Below, in pieces: positions 43,748-52,872 of a stretch of 64,000 nt of DNA. The position numbers were made by a program, and so were the translations under genes. The stretch comes from Pyxidicoccus trucidator (GTDB lineage: Bacteria > Myxococcota > Myxococcia > Myxococcales > Myxococcaceae), in assembly GCF_010894435.1 (NCBI RefSeq), contig NZ_JAAIXZ010000002.1, positions 248,001 to 312,000 on the forward strand. The letters run 5' to 3'. Position 1 is the stretch's first letter, and each line of letters opens with the position of its first letter. A model generated the notes under the pieces. It was not told the DNA's origin and did not search any database. It saw only the letters and a list, made by a program, of their open reading frames with translations.

Positions 43748-44713
43748 ATGATCGAGTACCGAATCGAAGCCGACACCGCCGGGATGCGGCTGGACAAGCA
43801 CCTGCGCAAACGGCTCCCCAATGTCCCGGTGAGCCACCTCTTCAAGATGATTCGCACCAAGAAGGTGCGGGTGAACGGAAAGCGTGCTCAGCCCGAGCAG
43901 TTGCTAGCCGAGGGAGACGTGCTCACCATCCGCGGCGACGAGCAGCAGCTCACGGCCGACGACCGTCCGAAATCGGACCGTCCGACGCCCCCGCCCCCGC
44001 CGGTGGACCCCAGCCGGCTGGTCATTCTGAGGGAGGACGACTGGCTCATGGCCGTGGACAAGCCCAGTGGCATGGCCGTCCATACCGGCAGCGGCATCAC
44101 CGGCGGCACGCTGGTGGACTATGTGCGCGCCTACCTGGGCCCCAAGGCCGTCCGCAACGACTTCGCCGCCTCCCCCGCCCACCGGTTGGACCGGGAGACC
44201 TCGGGCGTCATCCTGGTGGCCAAGCGCCGCCCGGCGATGGTGCACTTCACCGACGTCTTCACCAACGGCCTCTCCAAGAAGCGCTACCTCACCCTGGTGA
44301 AGGGGAAGATGCCCAAGGATTCCGGGGTCATCGACCTGCCCCTGTCGGAGCACCAGCAGACGGCCGAGTCCAAGGCCCGTCGTGGGGTGAACATGCAGGA
44401 GGCCCTCACCCGGTGGAAGGTCGTCAAGCAGTCGGGCGACGCAGCGCTCCTGTCCTGCTCCATCGAGACCGGGCGCACCCATCAGATAAGAAGGCATCTG
44501 GCCGCCATCGGACACCCGGTGGCGGGTGACAAGAAGTACGGAGATTTCGCCTTCAACCGCGACGTGCGGGCGCGCTGGGGGCTGAAACGTCTGTTCCTGC
44601 ACGCCGAGCGCATTGAATTTCCGCATCCCGAAGGCGGTGTGAAGGTGGCCGTGGAGGCCCCCCTCGCACCCGAGCTCCGGGACGTGCTCAAGCGGGCTGC
44701 ATTGGTGCCCTGA
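43748..44713 (+). CDS. RluA-family rRNA/tRNA pseudouridine synthase
   Basis: A 321-residue enzyme. An N-terminal S4 RNA-binding domain (MRLDKHLRKRLPNVPVSHLFK, then KVRVNGKRAQPEQLLAEGDVLTI) is joined to a pseudouridine-synthase core with the signature PAHRLDRETSGVILVAK (catalytic Asp in RLD) and the C-terminal ETGRTHQIRRHLAAIGHPVAGDKKYG. It isomerises specific uridines in rRNA or tRNA; the target (RluC/RluD-type or other) cannot be fixed from sequence. ATG 43748 is preferred to the longer frame upstream. Confidence 0.94.
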   Translation: MIEYRIEADTAGMRLDKHLRKRLPNVPVSHLFKMIRTKKVRVNGKRAQPEQLLAEGDVLTIRGDEQQLTADDRPKSDRPTPPPPPVDPSRLVILREDDWLMAVDKPSGMAVHTGSGITGGTLVDYVRAYLGPKAVRNDFAASPAHRLDRETSGVILVAKRRPAMVHFTDVFTNGLSKKRYLTLVKGKMPKDSGVIDLPLSEHQQTAESKARRGVNMQEALTRWKVVKQSGDAALLSCSIETGRTHQIRRHLAAIGHPVAGDKKYGDFAFNRDVRARWGLKRLFLHAERIEFPHPEGGVKVAVEAPLAPELRDVLKRAALVP

Positions 44714-44737
44714 AGCCCGCAAGGTTCCGAAACGCGT

Positions 44738-47311
44738 ATGGCCGACCCCAAGACGACTGACCGCAGCCGCTCGAAGCTGGTGCTCGACGGCGTTCCCCCC
44801 GGGCGCTGGTGGAAGTTCCTCCTCAAGGCCGCCGGGTGGCTGACGCTGACCGGCGCCACCGCCGCCGTGGTGGCCGTGGTGGCCGTGTACTACGTGTACT
44901 CGGACGGGCTGCCCGCCATCCCCAAGGTGGACGAGTACTGGCCGCCCATCGTCACCGAGGTCTACACCGACGACGCGGTGCTGGCCGGCGAGTTCTACAA
45001 CGAGCGCCGCAAGGTGGTGCCCTACGAGCGGATTCCGAAGCGGCTCGTCCAGGCCTTCATCGCCAGCGAGGACTCCAGCTTCTTCGACCACTTCGGCGTG
45101 GACGTGCTGGGCACCGCGCGCGCCGGCTTCAAGACGGTGGGCTCCAAGCTGGGCCTGCGCTCCGGCGGCATCCAGGGCGGCTCCACCCTCACGCAGCAGA
45201 CGGCGAAGGCCGTCCTCATCTCCGCGGAGGGCTACAAGTCCGCCACCGCCAAGACGCTCACCCGCAAGATTCGCGAGGCCATCCTCGCCCTGCGGCTGGA
45301 GCAGTCGCTGACCAAGGAGGAGATTCTCTACCTCTACCTCAACAACGTCTTCCTCGGGCACCACAGCTACGGCGTGCAGAGCGCGGCGGAGAACTACTAC
45401 CGCAAGGACGTCCGTGACTTGACGCTGGGGGAGATGACGCTCGTCGCCGGCCTGCCCCAGGCGCCCAGCCGCTACTCGCCCTTCCTGCGTCCGGAGGCCG
45501 CGCGCAAGCGCCGCTCCTACGTGCTGCGCCGCATGCTGGACGAGGGCATGATTTCGCAGGCGGAGCACGACACCGCCAACGCCGAGCCGGTGAAGGTGTA
45601 CCCGGTGGAGGACGTCTTCCACGAGTTCGCGCCGTACTTCGTGGAGCAGGTCCGCAAGGACATGGTGGACCGGTACAGCAACCCCGTGCTGCTGAAGGAG
45701 GGCCTCAAGGTCTTCACCACCATGGACAGCGAGCGCCAGCGCGCCGCGCAGGACGCGGTGCTGGACGGCCTCTTGTCATTGGACAAGCGCCAGGGCTGGC
45801 GCGGGCCGGTGCAGCAGCTCGCCTCGCCGGAGGCCATCAAGACCTTCCTGGAGCGCGCGAAGAAGTCCATGGGCAAGCAGGAGCTGGTGGACAACCGGCT
45901 CTACGTCGCCGTCGTCACGGCGATTGACGCGGACGGCAAGGGCGCGGACGTGCAGGTGGGCCCGCACGCCGGCCGGCTGCCGCTGCTGGGCATGCGCTGG
46001 GCGCGCAAGGTGAATCCCGTGGCCTACTACCCGGCGATGATGATCTCGTCGGTGAAGAAGGCCATCGCCGTGGGCGACGTCGTCGTGGTGCGCCACGTGA
46101 CGAAGAAGGAGCTCACCGACGACAAGGAGCAGTGGGAGAAGAAGCTGGCCGAGGAGATTCCGGAGGAGGGCGTGACGCTCTTCCGCCTGGAGCAGACGCC
46201 CGAGGCGCAGAGCGCGCTCGTCTCCATCGACCCCCACCGCCAGTACCTCACCGCGATGGTGGGTGGGTACGACTTCGACGACAACGAGTTCAACCGCGCG
46301 TTCCAGGCCTGCCGCCAGCCGGGCAGCTCCTTCAAGCCCTTCGTCTACTCGGCGGCGCTGGAGCAGCTCGACTGGACGGAAGCCAGCGTCATCGTCGACT
46401 CGCCGATTGTGGAGCACGACCCGGACAACAAGGTGTCGTGGAAGCCGGAGAACTTCAAGCAGGAGTTCGTGGGCGACGTGCTGCTGCGCACCGCGATGAT
46501 CAACTCCCTGAACATCCCCGCGGTGAAGACCTTCGGCGCGGTGGGTGTGAAGAACATGGCCGCGTGGAGCCAGAAGCTCGGCATCACCACGCCCATGAAC
46601 ATGGACTTCTCCGCCGCGCTGGGCTCCTCGTGCGTGTACCCGGTGGACCTGGCCAACGCCTACGCCACCTTCAACCGCTACGGCCGCAAGAAGCCCACGT
46701 ACTTCATCCGCAAGATTGAGGACCGCTGGGGCCGCACGCTGGAGGACCACACCGCCTATGACGACGCGTGGGCCCCGCTGCAGGACCGCGTCGCCGCCGG
46801 CTACGCGCGCCTCTTCGAGCCGGGCGAGCAGGTGATGAGCCCGGAGACGGGCTTCATCCTCACGCACCTGCTGCGCGGCGTGGTGCTCCAGGGCACCGGC
46901 GGCCCGGCCAGCCGGCTGGGCAAGCCCACCGCGGGCAAGACGGGCACCACCAACGACGCCTTCGACGCGTGGTTCGCCGCCTACACCCGGGACCTCGTCA
47001 CGGTGGCGTGGGTGGGGTACGACCTGAATCAGCACCCGCTGGGCCACTACGAGACGGGCGGTCGCGCCGCGCTGCCCATCTGGCTCAACTACATGAAGCG
47101 CGCCCTGGAGGGCCGGCCCCAGTCCGAGTTCTTCCCGTGGCAGTCGATGGACCTGGTGAAGCTCTACATCGACAAGAAGACGGGGAAGGTTGCGTCGCCG
47201 GGCGCGAAGGGCTCCGAGCTGATGTTCTTCAAGAAGGGCACCGAGCCCAAGGACGCCGTGCCCGACAAGAACCAGGTCGACGTGGACCAGTTCATGATGG
47301 GCGCGCAGTAG
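44738..47311 (+). CDS. Class A penicillin-binding protein
   Basis: An 857-residue bifunctional murein synthase. A membrane helix (about 29-55, LLKAAGWLTLTGATAAVVAVVAVYYVY) precedes the GT51 glycosyltransferase with FIASEDSSFFDHFGVD, GGSTLTQQTAKAVL and YLNNVFLGHHSYGVQSAAENYY. The transpeptidase has SxxK in CRQPGSSFKPFVYSAAL, the SxN equivalent, and KTG in KPTAGKTGTTNDAFDAW. It polymerises and crosslinks peptidoglycan. The 3' end overlaps the convergent pyrF by 20 bp. Confidence 0.96.
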   Translation: MADPKTTDRSRSKLVLDGVPPGRWWKFLLKAAGWLTLTGATAAVVAVVAVYYVYSDGLPAIPKVDEYWPPIVTEVYTDDAVLAGEFYNERRKVVPYERIPKRLVQAFIASEDSSFFDHFGVDVLGTARAGFKTVGSKLGLRSGGIQGGSTLTQQTAKAVLISAEGYKSATAKTLTRKIREAILALRLEQSLTKEEILYLYLNNVFLGHHSYGVQSAAENYYRKDVRDLTLGEMTLVAGLPQAPSRYSPFLRPEAARKRRSYVLRRMLDEGMISQAEHDTANAEPVKVYPVEDVFHEFAPYFVEQVRKDMVDRYSNPVLLKEGLKVFTTMDSERQRAAQDAVLDGLLSLDKRQGWRGPVQQLASPEAIKTFLERAKKSMGKQELVDNRLYVAVVTAIDADGKGADVQVGPHAGRLPLLGMRWARKVNPVAYYPAMMISSVKKAIAVGDVVVVRHVTKKELTDDKEQWEKKLAEEIPEEGVTLFRLEQTPEAQSALVSIDPHRQYLTAMVGGYDFDDNEFNRAFQACRQPGSSFKPFVYSAALEQLDWTEASVIVDSPIVEHDPDNKVSWKPENFKQEFVGDVLLRTAMINSLNIPAVKTFGAVGVKNMAAWSQKLGITTPMNMDFSAALGSSCVYPVDLANAYATFNRYGRKKPTYFIRKIEDRWGRTLEDHTAYDDAWAPLQDRVAAGYARLFEPGEQVMSPETGFILTHLLRGVVLQGTGGPASRLGKPTAGKTGTTNDAFDAWFAAYTRDLVTVAWVGYDLNQHPLGHYETGGRAALPIWLNYMKRALEGRPQSEFFPWQSMDLVKLYIDKKTGKVASPGAKGSELMFFKKGTEPKDAVPDKNQVDVDQFMMGAQ

Positions 47312-48170
47312 ACGCGTTGGCGCGGAAGCGGCGCGCGGGCTCCAGGTGGCGCTCCAGCGCCTCGCGCAGGGACGCGGTGTCCGGGCCCGCCTCCAGCACG
47401 GAGCGCGTGGCGGTGGGGACCACCTGGGCCTCGCGCCCGTCGAACAGGCGCTTCAGGTCATCGAAGCCGGCGCCCTGCGCGCCGATGCCGGGCGTGAGCA
47501 TCAGCGCCCCGCCGAGCCGCTCGACGACGCCCCTGTCGCTGTCGGGGAGGGTGGCGCCCATGACGGCGCCCACCACCGGCGGCGCTCCCGGGCCGGGCTT
47601 CTCGTTCAGCTCGCGGATGCCGTCCGCCAGGGCCTCGGCCACGGTGCGGCCGTCGGTGCCGGTGGACGTCTGGAGGGACGTGCCCTCCGGGTTGGACGAG
47701 CGCACCACGATGAAGGCGAAGGCGCTGGCCGCGCGCGCCAATTCAATCGTCTTCACCAGGGCGCCGAGCCCAAGATACGCGGAGAACGTGGCGGCGTCCG
47801 CCTGGTAGGCGCTGTTCGGGCCGAAGAGGCTCTGCGCATACGCGTCCATGGTGGAGCCGATGTCCCCGCGCTTCACGTCCAGCAGCGTCAGGGCGCCGGC
47901 CTGCTTGAAGCGCTTCATCACGTGCTGGAGCACCTTCAGTCCGTCCGGGCCGTGGCGCTCGAAGAAGGCGCTCTGCGGCTTCACCAGCGCCACCCTGTCA
48001 CCGGCGGCGTCGGCCAGGCGGTCGCAGAAGTCTCGCAGGCCCTGGGCGGTGTCAGGCAGCCCCCAGCGGGTGAGCAGGTCCTTCGACGGGTCGATGCCGA
48101 GGCAGAACGGCGAGCGCTGGTCCGCGAGGGCGTGGAAGTTGTGGGAGAAGGACGGGGGGAGTGAAGTCAC
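47292..48170 (-). CDS. pyrF: Orotidine 5'-phosphate decarboxylase (type 2)
   Basis: A 292-residue type 2 OMPDC. Marks are FCLGIDPSKDLLTRWGLP, VALVKPQSAFFERHGPDGLKVL, LTLLDVKRGDIGSTMDAYAQSLF (catalytic Asp-x-Lys-x-x-Asp) and VVGAVMGATLPDSD. It makes UMP from OMP. It converges on the PBP gene with a 20-bp 3' overlap. Confidence 0.96.
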   Translation of the reverse strand: MTSLPPSFSHNFHALADQRSPFCLGIDPSKDLLTRWGLPDTAQGLRDFCDRLADAAGDRVALVKPQSAFFERHGPDGLKVLQHVMKRFKQAGALTLLDVKRGDIGSTMDAYAQSLFGPNSAYQADAATFSAYLGLGALVKTIELARAASAFAFIVVRSSNPEGTSLQTSTGTDGRTVAEALADGIRELNEKPGPGAPPVVGAVMGATLPDSDRGVVERLGGALMLTPGIGAQGAGFDDLKRLFDGREAQVVPTATRSVLEAGPDTASLREALERHLEPARRFRANASTARPS

Positions 48171-48200
48171 CGGGCGGTCTCCTGAAAGAGGTGGAACGCG

Positions 48201-48962
48201 TCAGCGCAGCCGGCGCGCGGCGGCGTCGAAGAGGGGATTGGGCAGCACCTTCACCAGTCGCGTGGGAAGGGCGAGCTGCCAGGGGAAGGTCAGCTCCGTG
48301 TCGCCACGGAGGATGCCCTTGCCCATCAGCTCCACGGCCGCGTCCGTCTCCATGAGAAAGGGCATGGGGAAGTCGTTCTTCGCCGTCATCTCGCTCTTCA
48401 CGAAGCCGGGGTAGACGCAGGTGACGCGCACGCCGGTGCCGCCCAGGTCCACGCGCAGGCTCTCCATGAAGGTGGCCAGGAAGGCCTTGGAGGCGGAGTA
48501 GGCCGCGTGGCCCGCCAGCCCCCGGTACGCCGCGAGGCTGGAGATGCCCACCAGGTGGCCGCGCCGCCGCTCCACCATCTGCGGTAGCACGGCGCTCAGC
48601 GTGGCGACGGCGCCGGTGACGTTGGTGTCGATGATGCCGCGCACCTTCTCCCATTGCAGGCGCTTGGCGTGGGTGACGCCGCCCACGCCGGCGTTGGCCA
48701 CGACCAGGTCCAGCCCCCCACACTCGGCGTCGAGCTCGCGGATGCGCTCCAGGGTCGCGTCCGCCTGGGTGACGTCCAGCTCCAGCGGCTCCACGGTGGC
48801 GCCGGCGGCCTGGGCCTCGGCGGCCAGGGCCTGGAGCTGGGGAAGCCGCCGCCCCGAGGCGAACACGCGCAGGCCCCGCTTGGCCAGCCACAGCGCCAGC
48901 CCGCGGCCCAGGCCGCTCGAGGCGCCCGTCACCAGGGCCGTCCGGTAGCTCATCTCCGCCAT
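48201..48962 (-). CDS. Short-chain dehydrogenase/reductase
   Basis: A 253-residue SDR from ATG 48962 (MAEMSYRTALVTGASSGLGRGLALWLAKRGL), with the Rossmann TGASSGLG, NAG motif in VVANAGVGG, catalytic SSLAAYRG and YSASKAF (Tyr/Lys) and VTCVYPGFVKSEM. The substrate is unknown. A second SDR, partly in the window at its right edge, is similar in shape. Confidence 0.94.
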   Translation of the reverse strand: MAEMSYRTALVTGASSGLGRGLALWLAKRGLRVFASGRRLPQLQALAAEAQAAGATVEPLELDVTQADATLERIRELDAECGGLDLVVANAGVGGVTHAKRLQWEKVRGIIDTNVTGAVATLSAVLPQMVERRRGHLVGISSLAAYRGLAGHAAYSASKAFLATFMESLRVDLGGTGVRVTCVYPGFVKSEMTAKNDFPMPFLMETDAAVELMGKGILRGDTELTFPWQLALPTRLVKVLPNPLFDAAARRLR

Positions 48963-49224
48963 GCAGTCCTCCTGAGTGCGAGAGGCTTCTCGCACGGTTG
49001 GGAGCAGGGTGGGACACAAATCCGTGCCACGGCGGGTGCTCGCGGCTTCCGCTCAACCGCTCCCCTGGCGCAGCACCCCACCCCGAAGGTGGAGGGCCTG
49101 TTGGCTGACGGGCGCGCGCCCGGCCCCGCCCGCACCCAGCCCGGTCCCAGGGGCTGCGTCGCCAGGGCCATGGCGCGGGGGCTCGCCCGTCCGCACCTTA
49201 TGGTCTCGGGGGAGGCGCGCGAGC

Positions 49225-49620
49225 ATGACGTTATGGAACAGCGTGATGGCGGTCGACGACGACCCCGACATCCTGCTCGCCTTCAAGGACGTGCTGGAGC
49301 TGGAGGGGTACACGGTGCTGCTGGCCCGGGGCGGCCGTGAGGCGCTGGAGCTGCTGCGGCGGGGCGCGCGTCCGGCCGTCATCCTGCTCGACCTGATGAT
49401 GCCGGACATCAGCGGCTGGGACTTCCGCGAGCGGCAGCTCGCCGACGCCTCGATTGCCTCCCTCCCCGTGGTGGTTGTCTCCGGCCAGGGCGTGAGCGCG
49501 CGGGACGTGGCGGCGCTCGGTGTGGCCGGCTACCTGAAGAAGCCGGTGGACCTGGAGCAGCTCCTGGGCACCGTCGAGCGCTACGTGCGCCGGCCGCAGC
49601 CCCAGCCGCAGCACGCGTGA
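49225..49620 (+). CDS. Single-domain response regulator (CheY-like receiver)
   Basis: A 131-residue receiver domain from ATG 49225, behind GGGGGAGG. Marks are MAVDDDPDILLAFKDVLE with the acidic pocket, VILLDLMMPDISGWDF (phospho-acceptor Asp), the Ser/Thr strand VVVVSGQG and KKPVDLEQLL with the conserved Lys. There is no output domain, so it would act by protein contact. The partner kinase is not in the window. Its C-terminus is Pro/Gln-rich. Confidence 0.9.
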   Translation: MTLWNSVMAVDDDPDILLAFKDVLELEGYTVLLARGGREALELLRRGARPAVILLDLMMPDISGWDFRERQLADASIASLPVVVVSGQGVSARDVAALGVAGYLKKPVDLEQLLGTVERYVRRPQPQPQHA

Positions 49621-49636
49621 CGTCGCGCGCTCCACC

Positions 49637-50662
49637 TCACAGCATGGACCAGTACGGCCGCAGCGCGTCGCGGCTCGCCTCGAGCGCGCGCTTCGCGTCC
49701 GCGTTCGTCGTGCCGGTGGGGAAGCCGTCCGCGCGCCCGGCCAGCACCTCCGCGCAGGCGTGCACGGACTGGGACAGCCCCTCCAGGGAGTAGCCACCCT
49801 CCAGCATCAGCACGAGCTTGCCGTCGCAGACGCGCTCGGCGAGGGACTTCATGGACGCGCACATGGCGGCGAAGCCTCGCTCGGTGACGTCCATGCCGCC
49901 GATGGGGTCGTGCTGGTGCGGGTCGAACCCCGCGGACACCAGGATGAGCTGGGGCCGGTACGCCTCCGCCACCGGGAGGAACAGCTCCTCGAAGAGCATC
50001 CCGTAGTCCGCGTCCGAGTTGCCGCCGGGCAGGCCGACATTGACGGTGTAGCCCTCTCCCTCGCCCACGCCCACCTCGTGGGCCGCGCCGGTGCCCGGGT
50101 AGTAGGGGTACTGGTGCACGGACTGGTACATGACGTCGCGCCGCCCGTAGAAGGCCGCCTGGGTGCCGTTGCCGTGGTGCACGTCCCAGTCGAGGACGAG
50201 GACGCGCTCCGCGCCCAGCCTGCGCCCGGCCTCCGCGGCGATGGCCACGTTGTTGAAGAGGCAGAAGCCCATGGCGCGGCCCGGCTCGGCGTGGTGCCCC
50301 GGTGGCCGCACCAGCGCGAAGGCGTTGCGCGCGCGGCCCTTCATGACCTCCTCCACCGCCTGCACCGATGCCCCGGCCGCCAGCCGCGCCGCGTCCACGC
50401 TGTCCGGCGACACCTGCGTGTCCGGGTCGATTTGCGCCTGGTGGCCGCTCAGGCGCTCCAGGTAGGCAAGCAGCTCCGGGGTGTGCACGGCGGCCAGCTC
50501 CTCGCCCGTGGCCGAGCGGGGCGAGGCCATCACCGTGCCCCGCACCGGGGTGCTGGCCAGCACGCCCAGGACGCGCTTGAGCCGGGCGGGCGACTCCGGG
50601 TGGCCCTGGCCGGGGTCGTGCTGGAGGAAGAGCGGGTCGGTCAGCAGCAGTGTGGCGGTCAT
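49637..50662 (-). CDS. Histone deacetylase-family protein (AcuC/HDAC-like)
   Basis: A 341-residue zinc-dependent deacetylase from ATG 50662, one codon inside an alternative GTG. Marks are HDPGQGHPESPARL, VRPPGHHAEPGRAMGFCLFNNVAIAA (the double-His and loop), VLDWDVHHGNGTQAAF (zinc-binding Asp-His) and LVSAGFDPHQHDPIGGMDVTERGF, plus MLEGGYSLEGLSQSV. Bacterial members deacetylate polyamines, acetoin-related substrates or proteins. Substrate unknown. Neighbours (response regulator, chemoreceptor) give no clear clue. Confidence 0.92.
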   Translation of the reverse strand: MTATLLLTDPLFLQHDPGQGHPESPARLKRVLGVLASTPVRGTVMASPRSATGEELAAVHTPELLAYLERLSGHQAQIDPDTQVSPDSVDAARLAAGASVQAVEEVMKGRARNAFALVRPPGHHAEPGRAMGFCLFNNVAIAAEAGRRLGAERVLVLDWDVHHGNGTQAAFYGRRDVMYQSVHQYPYYPGTGAAHEVGVGEGEGYTVNVGLPGGNSDADYGMLFEELFLPVAEAYRPQLILVSAGFDPHQHDPIGGMDVTERGFAAMCASMKSLAERVCDGKLVLMLEGGYSLEGLSQSVHACAEVLAGRADGFPTGTTNADAKRALEASRDALRPYWSML

Positions 50663-50720
50663 CACCTGAGACCTTACGCATCCGCGCGGGGGGAGTCAGG
50701 CCCCGGCGGCGGGTGGGCGG

Positions 50721-52832
50721 ATGGGGCAGGGGGCGCCGGTTCTTGCCCTGCCGGTGATTCAGTCCCTACAGTGCCCGGGCTTGACTCCCCGCCTCAAGAA
50801 ACCCGGCCTGCGAAGCCTGCTGCTCGGCTCCTTCGCCCTGGTGCTCGCCCTCATCCTCGGGACGCTCTATTTCGTCGTCCCGTCGCGGGTGGAGGCCTAC
50901 CTTGAGACCCGCCTGCTGAAGCATGGCGAGGACAAGGCGGAGCAGGTCGCCACCGTGCTGGCCACCCAGCCCGACGCGGGCCTGACGGCCAGCCTGGAGC
51001 GCCTGCACGCCGGGGACGACGACTTCCCCGTCATCGCCGTCCTGGCCGGGGACGGCCGGGTGGTCGCCACCCACCCGGAGGCGCCTCCCGCGTGGTTCCA
51101 GGACGAGCTCCGCGCCCGTCCGGAGGTGACGGCGCTCGACGGCTTCGGCTTCGCCAATGGCGACAAGGCCGTGGCCCACCCGCTGTCCCTGCGCGAGAGC
51201 GGCAGCGGGCAGGTGCTGGTGGTGGTGGACTTCTCCGGCATCGAGGAGGTCGTCACCTCGCTGCGCCACGTCGTGCTGCTGGCGTTCGGCATCGGCCTGG
51301 CGCTCTTCCTCGCGGTGGCCTTCTTCATCTCCCGCGCGTTCATCCTCGTGCCGCTGGACGCGATGATGAGCATGGCGCGCCGGCTGGCGGAGGCGGACCT
51401 CACCGGGCGCGTGGACGTGGGCACCCGGGACGAATTGGGACAGCTTGCCGAGGCGCTCAACCGCATCGCCCAGAGCTGGCGCGACACGCTGGGCCGGGTG
51501 CGCGGCGTGTCCGACGTGGTGGCGGGCGTCGTCGAGCAGATCCACCGCACCGGCACCACCGTGTCCTCCGGCGCGGGCACCGTGCAGGCTCGCGTGGAGG
51601 AGACGTCCTCGTCCATGGTGGAGATGATGGCCTCGCTGCGCGGCATCGCGGAGAACGTCGAGGTCCTCTACCAGAGCGCCGAGGAGAGCAGCTCCTCCAT
51701 CATGGAGATGGCCGCCACCAACGACGAGGTGGCGGAGAACGTCCAGGCCATGGCCGCCAGCGTGGAGGAGACCACCAGCGCGATTGAGGAGATGACGTTC
51801 TCCATCAAGGAGGTGGCCAAGAACATCCATGAGCTGTCCGCCTCCACGGAGGAGACGTCCTCGGCCATCAACCAGATGGACGCGGCCATCGGCCAGGTGG
51901 AGGCCAACGCCAAGGAGACGGCCCGGCTGTCCGAGCAGGTCTTCGAGGATGCGCAGACGGGCGTGGAGGCCCTGCGCAAGACGCTCACCGGCATCGACCG
52001 CATCAAGGACACCAGCCGCTCGGCGGCCGGCGTCATCGACAGCCTGGGGCGCCGCATCTCCGAGATTGGCAACATCCTCAACGTCATCGACGACGTGGCG
52101 GAGCAGACCAACCTCCTGGCGCTCAACGCCGCCATCATCGCCGCGCAGGCGGGCGAGCACGGCAAGGGCTTCGCGGTGGTGGCGGAGGAAATCAAGGACC
52201 TGGCCGAGCGCACCGGCGCGTCCACGAAGGAAATCGCCGAGCTCATCCGCAGCATCCAGGAGGAGAGCCGCAACGCCGTGGTGGTGATGAACCAGGGCGT
52301 GCGCAACGTGGAGGAGGGCGTGCAGCTGGGCCGCGAGGCGGAAGGGGCGCTGCGCAAAATCAACGACAGCACCCAGAAGTCCACGCAGATGGTGAAGGCC
52401 ATTGCCCGCGCCACCGTGGAGCAGGCGCGCGGCAGCAAGCAGGTGACGGCCTCCATCCACCGCATCAGCGAGACGGTGTCGCAGATTTCCAAGGCCTCCA
52501 ACGAGCAGGCCAAGGGCGGCGAGCAGATCATGAAGAGCGCGGAGAAGATGAAGGCGCTCACCGCCCACGTGCAGCGCAGCAGCCAGGAGCAGGCGCACGG
52601 CAGCAAGCAGATTACGCGCTCGATTGAGAGCATCAACGAGATGGTCACCCACCTGAACCGCGCCCAGAAGGAGCAGACCAAGGGCAGCGAGCAGGTGCTC
52701 AAGGCAGTGGAGACCATCAAGGGCGTGTCCGAGCACCAGACACGCTCGGTGCGCCAACTGGAGGAGGCCATCGACAACCTCCAGCGGCAGGCGGAAATCC
52801 TCCGTGCCGAGGTGCGTCGCTTCCGCGTGTAG
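50721..52832 (+). CDS. Methyl-accepting chemotaxis protein with 28-residue coiled-coil repeats
   Basis: A 703-residue chemoreceptor; the exact start is uncertain because no strong Shine-Dalgarno is seen (ATG 50721 used; TTG 50781 possible). A membrane helix near 31-52 ([24 protein letters not shown]), a periplasmic sensor of about 130 residues, a second membrane helix near 185-212 and a HAMP domain ([28 protein letters not shown]) follow. Two blocks of four 28-residue repeats (residues 293-404 and 567-678) flank the signalling hairpin tip, [26 protein letters not shown] (tip Glu near 479). The tip has I-I and Q where E-A-R is common. It couples to CheA/CheW; the ligand is unknown. Confidence 0.88.
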   Translation: MGQGAPVLALPVIQSLQCPGLTPRLKKPGLRSLLLGSFALVLALILGTLYFVVPSRVEAYLETRLLKHGEDKAEQVATVLATQPDAGLTASLERLHAGDDDFPVIAVLAGDGRVVATHPEAPPAWFQDELRARPEVTALDGFGFANGDKAVAHPLSLRESGSGQVLVVVDFSGIEEVVTSLRHVVLLAFGIGLALFLAVAFFISRAFILVPLDAMMSMARRLAEADLTGRVDVGTRDELGQLAEALNRIAQSWRDTLGRVRGVSDVVAGVVEQIHRTGTTVSSGAGTVQARVEETSSSMVEMMASLRGIAENVEVLYQSAEESSSSIMEMAATNDEVAENVQAMAASVEETTSAIEEMTFSIKEVAKNIHELSASTEETSSAINQMDAAIGQVEANAKETARLSEQVFEDAQTGVEALRKTLTGIDRIKDTSRSAAGVIDSLGRRISEIGNILNVIDDVAEQTNLLALNAAIIAAQAGEHGKGFAVVAEEIKDLAERTGASTKEIAELIRSIQEESRNAVVVMNQGVRNVEEGVQLGREAEGALRKINDSTQKSTQMVKAIARATVEQARGSKQVTASIHRISETVSQISKASNEQAKGGEQIMKSAEKMKALTAHVQRSSQEQAHGSKQITRSIESINEMVTHLNRAQKEQTKGSEQVLKAVETIKGVSEHQTRSVRQLEEAIDNLQRQAEILRAEVRRFRV

Positions 52833-52872
52833 GCGTGCAACGCGGACGTGAATCGCTTAGGTAGAAGGCCGC

